64,000 nt of DNA from JAEXZL01 sp049943125. Its GTDB lineage: Bacteria > Bacillota > Clostridia > Clostridiales > Clostridiaceae. Position numbers and translations under genes: made by a program. Where the stretch lies: the NCBI RefSeq assembly GCF_049943125.1, contig NZ_CP188040.1, positions 2,356,001 to 2,420,000 on the forward strand. The letters run 5' to 3'. The notes beneath the pieces are model-generated. The model was not told the origin of the DNA. It searched no databases and saw only the letters and a program-made list of their open reading frames with translations. Below are positions 33,953 through 42,430 of this stretch, piece after piece. Numbering within the stretch: the first letter of the stretch is position 1; each line of letters starts with the position of its first letter.

Positions 33953-36385
33953 ATGAGTTCTAAGAGTAATAGTAATAATAAAGATATAATGATGAGTAAG
34001 AAAAAGATAAAAAAAGTAATTGTTCAAGGAATAATTTTATTTTCAGCTCTGGTTTTCATTGCCTTAGGAGCTTTTGGTACTTATGCATATAGTGTTATTA
34101 AAAAGGCACCGGATATAGATAGTTACGAAGTGTTAGAATTAAATCAAACTTCCGTAGTTTACGATGATAAAGAAGAATTTATGGATGCAGTTCCTTCTTC
34201 TAATAAGAGGATTTATATTGATATAGAAAATATGCCAGATTATCTTGTGGATGCCTATATAAGCATAGAGGATGAGCGGTTCCAAGAACATAATGGAATA
34301 GATGTGAAAAGAATTGCTGGAGCTGCCTATTCTACTTTTCTTGCTTTTATAAAACAGAATGGTGGAATACAAGGCGGCTCGACAATAACACAGCAGCTTA
34401 TTAAGAATACTGTGTTAACTAATGAGGTGAAGCTATCGAGAAAAATCACGGAAATTCATCTTGCATTAAAGCTAGAAAAGGAGCTTTCTAAGATTGAAAT
34501 ACTAGAGGCGTATTTGAATACTATACCATTAGGAGGAACTGCATATGGTGTAGAGGCGGGAGCTCGGTACTATTTTAATAAAGGAATTTCAGAGGTATCA
34601 TTGATAGAAGCTGCTTATCTTGCAGGAGTTACCCAGAGTCCTACAGGGTATAATGCATTTATTGAAGAAAATATACAAAATCCTGAGGGGTATTTGAATA
34701 GGACCAAGACTGTTCTTTCAAAGATGCAGGAATTAAATAAAATAACGAAAGCAGAGTATGAGGAAGCTATACAGGCTATTGATTCCGGAGTATTGCTCCA
34801 GGGCTTTTCAAGAGGGGCTGATAATTCCATAGCTGCTGTAGATAAGCTTAATTATGAGTGGTTTACAAGGCCTGTGGTAGAGCAGGTAACTGAAGCTTTA
34901 ATGGAAGCTTATGATTATAGTAGAGAGGAAGCAGAGGAAGTTTTGGCCAGTGGAGGACTTAAGATTTATTCCACTATGAATAGAGAGCTTCAGAACCATG
35001 CTCAGAAAACTGTAAATAATGCTCCGGAACTTGATGCTATTGGAGTAATGGATGAGAACTCTATACCTCAGCCACAGGCCTCCGCTGTAATTATGAATTA
35101 TAGGACTGGAGAGATAAAAGCCATGGTAGGTGGTAGAGGTGAACAGCCGGCCTTAACCTATAATAGAGCCTTTGATTCTACTCATTTTAGTAGGCCAACA
35201 GGTTCAGCTATAAAGCCGCTAACGGTATATGCCCCTGCAATAGATTCTAGATATGCCACTGCAGCAGAAATTTATGAGGATGCTCCGCTTACTGGAGAGC
35301 TGTTTAAAGAATATGGTGAGCTGAAAAATTCTGATAAGAAATATAGCGGTGATATTACTATGAGAGAGGCAGTAAAGCGATCTGTTAATGTTTATTCTGT
35401 TAAGCTTGTTTATGATATGGGGAGAGAGGTAAGTGCAAGATATTCAGAAGCCTTTGGGATAAGTATGGGAGATGAGTCAGCTAATTTATCATCTCTAGCC
35501 TTGGGAGAATTCAGAGGTAATACTCCCTATAAAATGTCAGCAGCCTATGGCGTCTTTGGAAATAATGGTTTATATAAAGAACCAATACTTTTCACTAGGG
35601 TAGTAGATAAAAATGGAAAAGTTATATTAGAAGGTAAATCGGAAGATAGGCAGGTGCTTTCCCCAGAGGCAGCATATATCACCTATGATTTGCTGAAGGA
35701 ACCCCTGACCTATACAGCTACTATGGTGGATCTAGGAGCAATGCCTGTAGCAGGTAAGACAGGAACCTCATCAAAAAATATGAACTACTGGTTTGTAGGC
35801 CTTACACCTCATTACTCTGGGGCTGTTTGGGTTGGTACTGATGACAGCAAGGAAATAAAAGATTTTAGCAGTAATAGTGCCTCTGCCATATGGTCTAGGA
35901 TAATGACTAAAGCTAATGAGGGTTTATCTACGGAGGATATTGAAAAGCCTGAAGGGATTATAGCTGCTAGGATAAGTACTAGAACTGGTCTCCTGGCCAC
36001 CAGAAGAGAGCAGAATAGTGGTTTATCTATAATGGAATTGTTCATTAAGGGGACTGAACCTAAAAAATATAGCCCTGAACCAAAGAAACAGGAGCCGATA
36101 GTGGATGATAAAGAAGAGAAGGTAATTCCTGAGGAGAAACCTAAAGAAGAAAAACCGGAAGAAGAGAAGCCTAAAAAGGAAAAACCTAAAGAGGATAAGC
36201 CAAAGGATGGAGAAAAAGAGAAACCCGAAAAACCGGAGGATCCTGAAAAGCCTAAAGAGGACAATCCTGGTGATGAAGACCCTTCCGATGTTGGAGACTC
36301 AGAAGAGGGGGGCGGGAATACCCCTCCTACTGAAGAACCAGGAGATGAAAATCCTGATAGGGATGATGGAGAGGGAAATCCTTAA
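33953..36385 (+). CDS. Class A penicillin-binding protein (PBP1A family), copy 2
   Basis: This 810-residue protein is a tandem paralogue of copy 1, with the same order: membrane helix, GT51 domain (EDERFQEHNG, GGSTITQQLIKN), transpeptidase with SAIK, SVN and KTGTSS. It differs after the catalytic part: the four-cysteine segment is lost and the tail (about 700-810) is Pro/Glu/Lys-rich, with repeated KPKE-type units. All catalytic motifs are intact. AAAGGAGG precedes the ATG. Its upstream region, after the terminator of copy 1, should hold its own promoter, though I could not place one with confidence. Confidence 0.92.
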   Translation: MSSKSNSNNKDIMMSKKKIKKVIVQGIILFSALVFIALGAFGTYAYSVIKKAPDIDSYEVLELNQTSVVYDDKEEFMDAVPSSNKRIYIDIENMPDYLVDAYISIEDERFQEHNGIDVKRIAGAAYSTFLAFIKQNGGIQGGSTITQQLIKNTVLTNEVKLSRKITEIHLALKLEKELSKIEILEAYLNTIPLGGTAYGVEAGARYYFNKGISEVSLIEAAYLAGVTQSPTGYNAFIEENIQNPEGYLNRTKTVLSKMQELNKITKAEYEEAIQAIDSGVLLQGFSRGADNSIAAVDKLNYEWFTRPVVEQVTEALMEAYDYSREEAEEVLASGGLKIYSTMNRELQNHAQKTVNNAPELDAIGVMDENSIPQPQASAVIMNYRTGEIKAMVGGRGEQPALTYNRAFDSTHFSRPTGSAIKPLTVYAPAIDSRYATAAEIYEDAPLTGELFKEYGELKNSDKKYSGDITMREAVKRSVNVYSVKLVYDMGREVSARYSEAFGISMGDESANLSSLALGEFRGNTPYKMSAAYGVFGNNGLYKEPILFTRVVDKNGKVILEGKSEDRQVLSPEAAYITYDLLKEPLTYTATMVDLGAMPVAGKTGTSSKNMNYWFVGLTPHYSGAVWVGTDDSKEIKDFSSNSASAIWSRIMTKANEGLSTEDIEKPEGIIAARISTRTGLLATRREQNSGLSIMELFIKGTEPKKYSPEPKKQEPIVDDKEEKVIPEEKPKEEKPEEEKPKKEKPKEDKPKDGEKEKPEKPEDPEKPKEDNPGDEDPSDVGDSEEGGGNTPPTEEPGDENPDRDDGEGNP

Positions 36386-36395
36386 AACTTAATGC

Positions 36396-36432
36396 ACAAA
36401 TTAATGAGCGCTATATGCGCTCATTAATTTGT
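36396..36432 (+). terminator. Long hairpin terminator after PBP copy 2
   Basis: A perfect 16-bp stem ACAAATTAATGAGCGC / GCGCTCATTAATTTGT with a 5-nt loop, then AAATTTTTT. Confidence 0.85.
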
Positions 36433-36523
36433 AAATTTTTTAACTTTTCTTTTTCGTTGGTTATAGTTAAAATATATAATGTGAAATAATAGATAAAATA
36501 AGGATAATATAAGGAGCATCAAT

Positions 36524-36937
36524 ATGGAATTAAGAACGAGAATATTTACTCCAGAGGAAGCTAGGAGATTAAATCCACTTCAATTAGCTTTTTTAGGAGA
36601 TGGAGTGTATGAGCTATTCATCAGAGGTTATCTTCTTGGCAATAATACAGCATTAAATGTACATAAGCTCCATAAAGAGGCTATTACCTATGTAAAAGCT
36701 CATGGACAAAGTGAAATTATTAAAGCAATAGAGAAGGAATTAACAGAAGAGGAGCTATATATTTATAAAAGAGGAAGAAATGCTAAATCTGCCACGGTTC
36801 CTAAAAATGCTGATGTAACGGAATATAGATTTGCTACAGGCTTTGAGGCTTTGGTGGGATATCTATATTTAATAGATAATGAGGAAAGGCTGAGCTTTGT
36901 ACTCAATAAATCCTTAGATATAATATCCCGTAACTAG
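36524..36937 (+). CDS. mrnC: Mini-ribonuclease III
   Basis: Mini-III matures 23S rRNA ends. The 137-residue protein is an RNase III catalytic domain without a dsRNA-binding domain. It has LAFLGDGVYELFIR in place of the usual RNase III signature start, and FEALVGYLYL as the second acidic motif. RlmB and YacP/Rae1 follow, as in B. subtilis (mrnC-rlmB-rae1-sigH). AAGGAG precedes the ATG. CysS, which adjoins mrnC in Bacillus, is here 9 kb away, separated by rpsD and the penicillin-binding genes. Confidence 0.93.
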   Translation: MELRTRIFTPEEARRLNPLQLAFLGDGVYELFIRGYLLGNNTALNVHKLHKEAITYVKAHGQSEIIKAIEKELTEEELYIYKRGRNAKSATVPKNADVTEYRFATGFEALVGYLYLIDNEERLSFVLNKSLDIISRN

Positions 36938-37117
36938 TTAAGTTTTCTAAATAAACAGAGAATATAAAAGTTTTTTGTGATATAATTTCGTATAATCAAT
37001 TTTGAAAAGATGCGGATTAAAAATTTTATCTTTGGATAATATATTGACCATATTGAAAGCATTTAAAAAATAAAGTAAGCTTTGATATAACAAAGCCAAT
37101 AAACGGAGGAAAAACAA

Positions 37118-38017
37118 GTGAATAAAAGAAGAGATGATTTTAGAAGTGATAGAGGTATGAGAGGCAAGCAGAATTCTAAGGGTGGAAATAGAATTCCAGC
37201 TAAAACAAAGGGAGAGTTTAGGGAAAATATAAAGGAAAAGATAGCAAGCCCTGTAAAGGAAGTTGCTATGAAGGAAGAAACTGTTATTCGAGAGGATTTA
37301 ATTGAGGGTAGAAATGCTGTAATTGAAGCCTTAAGAACAGATAGGACAATTGAGCAGATATTAATAGCTAAGGGAGATAAAGAAGGTTCTGTCAATGTTA
37401 TTATTGGAGCTGCTAAGGAAAAGGGGATAGTAATAAAAGAAGTAGATAGAAAAAAACTAGATATGCTCTCTGAAACAAGAGCCCATCAAGGAGTTATTGC
37501 TAAGGTTACTCCATATAAATATGTCCAGTTAGAAGACATTCTTAAAAAAGCAGAGGATAAGGGAGAAAAGCCTTTCATAATTGTGTTAGATGAAATAGAG
37601 GATCCGCATAACTTAGGCTCTATAATAAGGACCGCAGAGCTATCAGGAGCTCATGGGATAATAATACCAAAAAGAAGAAATGTTGGACTTACTCCCGTGG
37701 TATATAAGGCTGCGGCTGGAGCATTGGAGCACATGTTGGTAGCTAAGGTGACAAATATTAACGCGGCTATAGAAACTCTTAAGGATAATAATGTGTGGGT
37801 ATATGGTGCACATATGGAAGGAGAAAGCTGCATAACTGCAGATCTTTCTGGAGCTGTTGCCTTAGTAATTGGAAGTGAAGGAAAAGGAATCTCTAAACTT
37901 ACGAAAGAAAAGTGCGATAAATTAATTAAGATACCAATGGTAGGAGAAATAAATTCACTTAATGCATCAGTGGCAGCAGGGATAATTATGTATGAAGTGA
38001 TGAAAACAAGGTTGTAA
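37118..38017 (+). CDS. rlmB: 23S rRNA (guanosine-2'-O-)-methyltransferase RlmB
   Basis: The 299-residue SpoU/TrmH family protein methylates a 23S rRNA guanosine. It has a basic, disordered N-terminal part (1-60), an L30e-like substrate domain beginning EGRNAVIEAL, and the knotted SAM-binding domain with DPHNLGSIIRTAE, VIGSEGKG and SLNASVAAGI. The start is GTG, preceded by GGAGGA. The next gene starts 12 bp after the stop. Confidence 0.93.
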   Translation: MNKRRDDFRSDRGMRGKQNSKGGNRIPAKTKGEFRENIKEKIASPVKEVAMKEETVIREDLIEGRNAVIEALRTDRTIEQILIAKGDKEGSVNVIIGAAKEKGIVIKEVDRKKLDMLSETRAHQGVIAKVTPYKYVQLEDILKKAEDKGEKPFIIVLDEIEDPHNLGSIIRTAELSGAHGIIIPKRRNVGLTPVVYKAAAGALEHMLVAKVTNINAAIETLKDNNVWVYGAHMEGESCITADLSGAVALVIGSEGKGISKLTKEKCDKLIKIPMVGEINSLNASVAAGIIMYEVMKTRL

Positions 38018-38029
38018 AAGGAGTCAGCT

Positions 38030-38539
38030 TTGAGGATAATTTTTGTTGATGGATATAATGTAATAAACAGCTGGCCCAATCTTAAAAAAATTAAGGATTA
38101 TAGTTTTGAAGGGGCCAGACAGAGTCTTATAGACTCCTTGGTTAACTATGGAAGCTACATGGATTGCAGGATCATAGTTGTTTTCGATGCTCATATGGTA
38201 TCTGGGGCTTTGGAAAACAAAGAAAGAATGGGCAATGTGCTAATAGTTTTTACAAAGGATGGAGAAACTGCGGACAGTTATATAGAAAGAAGCGTAAATA
38301 ACATTGGAAGAAAAACAGAAGTATTTGTAGTTACTTCAGATTCTTTAGAACAACAGACGGTTTTCCAAAGAGGTGCAGTAAGAATGTCCTCTTTGGAATT
38401 CTATCATGAGGTTCTAAAAACTGAAAAAATTATCACCAATAAAGCTGATAAGCTTAAATTAATTAGGAGGCATAAATTGGAAGATTCCTTGGAGGATGAA
38501 GTCAAGGAAAAGCTGGAAAAAATCCGAAGAGACCGATGA
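38030..38539 (+). CDS. rae1: NYN-domain ribosome-associated endonuclease (YacP/Rae1-like)
   Basis: The 169-residue NYN (PIN-like) domain protein has FVDGYNVIN, an acidic FDAH, and TADSYIERS with TSDS, the expected metal-binding aspartates. B. subtilis Rae1 cleaves mRNA in the ribosomal A site. The start is TTG with AAAGGAG 6 nt upstream. It sits between rlmB and sigH in conserved order, with a basic C-terminal helix that could help bind the ribosome. Confidence 0.9.
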   Translation: MRIIFVDGYNVINSWPNLKKIKDYSFEGARQSLIDSLVNYGSYMDCRIIVVFDAHMVSGALENKERMGNVLIVFTKDGETADSYIERSVNNIGRKTEVFVVTSDSLEQQTVFQRGAVRMSSLEFYHEVLKTEKIITNKADKLKLIRRHKLEDSLEDEVKEKLEKIRRDR

Positions 38540-38605
38540 AAGCCTTGATTTATGGGGCTTCGTGACATATAATTATAGACAATAGGATGTAAGGGGGGAG
38601 AGGCT

Positions 38606-39247
38606 TTGGAAAATAATGATATTAATGCTGTCGGCTTCGAAGCATATGGGAACAAGTTGGATGAAGAAGTGGTATTAGAAGCTAAAGGTGGAGATTCAAG
38701 GGCGCAGGAATATCTTATAAATAAATACGAAGCTTTTGTTAAGGTGAAGGCAAGATCCTATTTTCTTATTGGTGCAGATAAAGAAGATATATATCAAGAA
38801 GGTATGATAGGTCTGTATAAGGCAATAAGAGATTTTAAGCCAAGCAAGCTGACCTCCTTTAAGGCTTTTGCTGAGCTCTGTGTAACGAGACAGATTATAA
38901 CTGCTATTAAGACTGCTACAAGACAAAAACATATACCCCTTAATACATATATATCTCTAAATAAGCCGATATATGAAGAAGACTCTGATAGGACTCTTCT
39001 AGATGTGCTTACAAGTCTCAGAATATCAGACCCAGAAGAGCTTTTAATAAGCAAAGAAGAAATGGGACATATTGAAAAGGAAATTGCTAGGTTGCTATCG
39101 GACCTTGAAATGGAAGTGTTGATGTCCTATTTAGATGGCAAGTCATACCAAGAAATAGCTTGTGATTTAGATAGACAAGCTAAGTCTATAGATAATGCCC
39201 TTCAGAGGGTAAAAAGGAAACTTGAAAAGTGTTTAACTAACAGATAA
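38606..39247 (+). CDS. sigH: RNA polymerase sigma factor SigH (Spo0H)
   Basis: SigH directs early sporulation and stationary-phase genes. The 213-residue sigma-70 family protein has region 2 (YFLIGADKEDIYQEGMIGLYKAIRDF), a TRQKHIPLNTYISLNKP segment typical of SigH, and region 4 (LSDLEMEVLMSYLDGKSYQEIACDL with helix-turn-helix). The start is TTG with GGGGGGAG 6 nt upstream. It closes the mrnC-rlmB-rae1-sigH string. Confidence 0.95.
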   Translation: MENNDINAVGFEAYGNKLDEEVVLEAKGGDSRAQEYLINKYEAFVKVKARSYFLIGADKEDIYQEGMIGLYKAIRDFKPSKLTSFKAFAELCVTRQIITAIKTATRQKHIPLNTYISLNKPIYEEDSDRTLLDVLTSLRISDPEELLISKEEMGHIEKEIARLLSDLEMEVLMSYLDGKSYQEIACDLDRQAKSIDNALQRVKRKLEKCLTNR

Positions 39248-39265
39248 AAAGTTAATGAAAATTTG

Positions 39266-39294
39266 TTGACAAAAAAAAAATTCCGTAGTACACT
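39266..39294 (+). promoter_or_regulatory. Sigma-A promoter of tRNA-Thr and tuf copy 1
   Basis: TTGACA, 17-nt spacer containing A9, TACACT. It is placed about 50 bp before the tRNA. Confidence 0.8.
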
Positions 39295-39342
39295 TTAAAA
39301 GTGATTAAGAGATGGGGCGATTATGACATAGCCTCATAAACT

Positions 39343-39418
39343 GCTCATGTAGCTCAGTAGGTAGAGCGTCGCCTTGGTAAGGCGGAGGTCGTCGGTTCAA
39401 ATCCGATCGTGAGCTCCA
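39343..39418 (+). tRNA. tRNA-Thr (anticodon GGT)
   Basis: The 76 nt fold as a full cloverleaf. The acceptor GCTCATG pairs with CGTGAGC; the D arm contains AGCTCAGTAGGTAGAGC; the anticodon loop TTGGTAA gives anticodon GGT at its centre (codons ACC/ACU); the T arm contains GGTTCAAATCC. The CCA end is encoded. No terminator separates it from tuf, 71 bp downstream. Confidence 0.95.
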
Positions 39419-39489
39419 TATTTTTTGGAATTATCAACACACTTGGTAAAGTTTATTATTAAACTTATTAGTAAGGAGGATAATGCACT

Positions 39490-40683
39490 ATGTCAAAGGC
39501 TAAATTTGAAAGAAGCAAACCACACGTAAATATCGGAACTATCGGTCACGTAGACCATGGTAAGACAACATTAACAGCTGCAATAACATCAGTACTTGCA
39601 AACAAAGGATTCGCAGAAGCGTTCAAGTATGATGAAATTGATAAGGCACCAGAAGAAAAGGAAAGAGGAATCACAATCAACACTGCACACGTTGAGTATC
39701 AAACAGATAACAGACACTATGCACACGTTGACTGTCCAGGACATGCTGACTATGTTAAGAACATGATCACTGGAGCTGCACAGATGGATGGAGCAATCCT
39801 TGTTGTATCCGCAGCTGATGGCCCAATGCCTCAAACAAGAGAGCACATACTTCTTGCATCAAGAGTAGGTGTTGACTACATCGTAGTATTCTTAAACAAA
39901 GCAGATATGGTAGATGACGCTGAGTTATTAGAATTAGTTGAAATGGAAGTAAGAGAGCTTCTTAGCGAGTACAACTTCGATGGAGATGAAATTCCAGTAA
40001 TAACTGGTTCAGCATTAAAAGCATTAGAGAACCCAACAGATCCAGAAGCAACTAAGTGCATAATGGACCTTATGGATGCAGTAGATAGCTACATCCCAAC
40101 TCCAGAAAGAGCAACAGATAAGCCATTCTTAATGCCAGTAGAAGATGTATTCACAATCACTGGTAGAGGAACAGTTGCAACTGGAAGAGTTGAAAGAGGA
40201 GTTCTTCACGTAGGAGAAGAAGTAGAAATAGTAGGACTTTCCGAAGAGAAGAAGAAGACAGTATGTACAGGAATAGAAATGTTCAGAAAGCTTCTTGATG
40301 AGGCACAGGCAGGAGATAACATAGGAGCACTTTTAAGAGGTGTTCAAAGAACTGATATCGAAAGAGGTCAGGTAATATCAAAGCCAAACACAGTACATCC
40401 TCACAAGAAATTCGTAGGTCAGGTATACGTACTTAAGAAAGAAGAAGGCGGAAGACACACTCCATTCTTCGATGGATACAGACCACAGTTCTACTTCAGA
40501 ACAACTGACGTTACAGGTTCCATAAAGCTTCCAGAAGGAATGGAAATGGTTATGCCTGGAGACCACATCGACATGAACGTTGAGCTTATAACTGAAATCG
40601 CTATGGATGAAGGTTTAAGATTCGCTATCAGAGAAGGTGGAAGAACAGTAGGTTCAGGAGTTGTTACTACTATAGTTGAGTAA
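39490..40683 (+). CDS. tuf: Elongation factor Tu, copy 1
   Basis: EF-Tu brings aminoacyl-tRNA to the ribosome with GTP. The 397 residues have GHVDHGKTT (G1), the DCPGHADY G3 motif, NKAD (G4) and the SAL-type G5, then two beta-barrel domains. Codon choice is strongly biased to C-ending codons for Phe, Asn, His and Ile, unlike its neighbours, as expected for top expression. AAGGAGG precedes the ATG. It is identical to the copy at 55555. Here it follows tRNA-Thr and precedes rpmG-secE-nusG. Confidence 0.98.
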   Translation: MSKAKFERSKPHVNIGTIGHVDHGKTTLTAAITSVLANKGFAEAFKYDEIDKAPEEKERGITINTAHVEYQTDNRHYAHVDCPGHADYVKNMITGAAQMDGAILVVSAADGPMPQTREHILLASRVGVDYIVVFLNKADMVDDAELLELVEMEVRELLSEYNFDGDEIPVITGSALKALENPTDPEATKCIMDLMDAVDSYIPTPERATDKPFLMPVEDVFTITGRGTVATGRVERGVLHVGEEVEIVGLSEEKKKTVCTGIEMFRKLLDEAQAGDNIGALLRGVQRTDIERGQVISKPNTVHPHKKFVGQVYVLKKEEGGRHTPFFDGYRPQFYFRTTDVTGSIKLPEGMEMVMPGDHIDMNVELITEIAMDEGLRFAIREGGRTVGSGVVTTIVE

Positions 40684-40692
40684 TCTCAATTA
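39490..40692 (+). repeat. 1,203-bp direct repeat, tuf copy 1 tract
   Basis: Appears identical to 55555-56757 where compared line by line. The identity begins exactly at the ATG and ends 9 bp after the stop codon; flanks are unrelated. Confidence 0.9.
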
Positions 40693-40717
40693 AATTTAAA
40701 ATTTAAACTTGTTTAAT

Positions 40718-40744
40718 AAGGACTGGGTTATTGACCTGGTCCTT
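40718..40744 (+). terminator. Hairpin terminator after tuf copy 1
   Basis: AAGGACTGGGT / ACCTGGTCCTT, 11 bp with two wobble pairs and a 5-nt loop; the T-run after it is short. Confidence 0.65.
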
Positions 40745-40772
40745 TATATAAGTCTACATGAAGTATATTATA

Positions 40773-40801
40773 TTGACATGATATATGAATTGTGATAATT
40801 T
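40773..40801 (+). promoter_or_regulatory. Sigma-A promoter of rpmG-secE-nusG
   Basis: TTGACA, 17-nt spacer, TAATTT. About 80 bp of leader precede rpmG. Confidence 0.65.
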
Positions 40802-40882
40802 ATTAAGGTAATACGCAATTAGCATATTTATATAAGCTTGAGCGACAATTATAAGAATTTATATAAACTGGAGGTGCGGAAC

Positions 40883-41032
40883 GTGAGAGTAAAAGTAACT
40901 TTAGCTTGCACAGATTGCAAACAGAGAAACTACAACTCAATGAAGAATAAAAAGAATGATCCAGACAGACTTGAAATGAAGAAGTACTGCAAATTCTGTC
41001 AGAGACATACCCTTCATAGAGAAACAAAGTAA
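40883..41032 (+). CDS. rpmG: 50S ribosomal protein L33 (zinc-ribbon form)
   Basis: The 49-residue protein has two CxxC pairs (CTDC, CKFC), the zinc-binding form of L33. I chose the GTG at 40883, 7 nt after GGAGGT, giving MRVKVTLACTDCK as in the family. The order rpmG-secE-nusG is conserved in Firmicutes. Unlike the S4 at 28019, this protein keeps its zinc ligands. Confidence 0.94.
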   Translation: MRVKVTLACTDCKQRNYNSMKNKKNDPDRLEMKKYCKFCQRHTLHRETK

Positions 41033-41085
41033 TTTTCAATTTAGTTCCTTATGCACTTAGTAAATATTTAAGGATGTGAAGACAC

Positions 41086-41313
41086 ATGGCTACAGGAAAT
41101 GTGAAACCAAAATCCAAAGATAAGCAATCAGGGATAGCTAAATTCTTTAGAGAGGTTATGGCAGAGTTCAAAAGAATCTCCTGGCCATCTAAGAAGGATA
41201 TAAAAAAAGCCTCAGCTGCAGTAGCTGTAGTCTGCACGATTTACTTGGTTGTAGTTAGCGGAATGGACTATATCTTTCAGAACCTCTTAGATTTGCTTCT
41301 GAAGCTTAAATAG
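41086..41313 (+). CDS. secE: Preprotein translocase subunit SecE
   Basis: SecE clamps SecY in the membrane protein channel. The 75-residue protein has the amphipathic stretch FFREVMAEFKRISWPSKKD and a single transmembrane helix (SAAVAVVCTIYLVVVSGMDY), the minimal Gram-positive form. It lies between rpmG and nusG. Confidence 0.95.
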   Translation: MATGNVKPKSKDKQSGIAKFFREVMAEFKRISWPSKKDIKKASAAVAVVCTIYLVVVSGMDYIFQNLLDLLLKLK

Positions 41314-41351
41314 AAAAGGAGGCTGAGATAATTTAAATTATCTCGAATTAT

Positions 41352-41873
41352 ATGGGAGAAAAGGCTAGATGGTATGTAGTACATACCTATTCCGGATATG
41401 AAAACAAGGTTAAAGCTAACCTTGAAAAAACTATAGAAAATCGTAATCTCGAAACCCTGATTTTAGATGTGCAGGTTCCTATGGAGGAAGTTGTAGAAGA
41501 AAAGGATGGAAAGAGAAAGATATCCTTGAAGAAAAAATTTCCCGGGTATGTACTGGTAAAAATGTTAATGACAGACGAATCTTGGTACGTTGTAAGAAAT
41601 ACAAGAGGTGTAACAGGATTTGTTGGACCAGGATCTAAACCTGTTCCTCTTACCGACGAAGAAGTTGATTCAATGGGTATAGCTGAAACCATTGAACAAA
41701 TAGATTTAGAAGTAGGAGAGAGCGTTAAGATAGTTTCTGGACCTATTAAGGATTTTGCTGCAGTGGTTCAAGAAATAAACACTGAAAAACGCAAAGTTAA
41801 AGTATTGGTTAACATGTTCGGAAGGGACACGTTAGCAGAACTTGATTTTAATCAAGTAGATAAAATGGATTAG
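41352..41873 (+). CDS. nusG: Transcription termination/antitermination protein NusG
   Basis: NusG travels with RNA polymerase, influencing pausing and linking to the ribosome. The 173-residue protein has the NGN domain (RWYVVHTYSGYENKV ... FPGYVLVKM ... VRNTRGVTGFVG) and a C-terminal KOW domain (VKIVSGPIKDFAAVV). Its ATG follows secE by 38 bp with AGGAGGC at the start of the gap. Confidence 0.96.
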   Translation: MGEKARWYVVHTYSGYENKVKANLEKTIENRNLETLILDVQVPMEEVVEEKDGKRKISLKKKFPGYVLVKMLMTDESWYVVRNTRGVTGFVGPGSKPVPLTDEEVDSMGIAETIEQIDLEVGESVKIVSGPIKDFAAVVQEINTEKRKVKVLVNMFGRDTLAELDFNQVDKMD

Positions 41874-41900
41874 TAATTTTTAGACATTTGTCTTAATTAA

Positions 41901-41931
41901 GTGGGAGGGCTATAGACCCGCCAAATACCAC
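41901..41931 (+). promoter_or_regulatory. L1-type autoregulatory leader element before rplK
   Basis: GTGGGAGGG ... CCCGCCAAATACCAC folds as GTGG/CCAC plus an inner GGG/CCC with an asymmetric loop. The same plan recurs before rplA. Confidence 0.65.
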
Positions 41932-41950
41932 AGTATAGGAGGAATAACTC

Positions 41951-42376
41951 ATGGCTAAGAAAGTAACAGGAATGATTAAACTGCAGCTTCCTGCAGGTAA
42001 GGCGACTCCAGCACCACCAGTTGGTCCAGCTTTAGGTCAGCATGGTGTAAATATTATGGGGTTCTGTAAGGAGTTTAATGCAAAGACTGCAAACCAAGCA
42101 GGCTTAATAATACCAGTTGTCATAACAGTATACCAGGACAGAAGCTTCAGCTTCATACTTAAGACTCCACCAGCTGCTGTTCTTATCAAAAAGGAATTAG
42201 GACTTGAAAGTGGTTCTGGAGTTCCTAACAGAACTAAGGTTGGTAAGCTTACCAAAGAGCAAGTTAAGAAAATAGCTGAAACAAAAATGCCTGACTTAAA
42301 TGCTGCTTCTCTTGAGACTGCAATGAGCATGATCGCAGGAACTGCAAGAAGCATGGGCGTAACTGTTGAAGAATAA
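41951..42376 (+). CDS. rplK: 50S ribosomal protein L11
   Basis: L11 forms the GTPase-associated centre with 23S rRNA. The 141-residue protein has the proline-rich N-terminal LPAGKATPAPPVGPALGQHG and the C-terminal rRNA-binding domain ending in TARSMGVTVEE. Length is standard. It pairs with rplA, and a structured leader precedes each gene. Confidence 0.97.
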   Translation: MAKKVTGMIKLQLPAGKATPAPPVGPALGQHGVNIMGFCKEFNAKTANQAGLIIPVVITVYQDRSFSFILKTPPAAVLIKKELGLESGSGVPNRTKVGKLTKEQVKKIAETKMPDLNAASLETAMSMIAGTARSMGVTVEE

Positions 42377-42387
42377 TTCACGAAATA

Positions 42388-42414
42388 AGTGGGAGGTAAA
42401 AACCGATAATACCA
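42388..42414 (+). promoter_or_regulatory. L1-type autoregulatory leader element before rplA
   Basis: GTGGGAGGTAAAAACCGATAATACCAC (27 nt; split here as GTGG, GGT/ACC and CCAC arms) repeats the plan of the rplK leader. L1 binding to such a mimic of its rRNA site would limit translation. Confidence 0.65.
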
Positions 42415-42430
42415 CAAAGGAGGCTTAATA

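Noticed and set aside
35812..36264. Antisense Ser/Gly/Phe-rich open frame opposite the PBP copy 2 tail
   Set aside because: It is the mirror of the Pro/Glu/Lys repeat tail and has no initiation signals.
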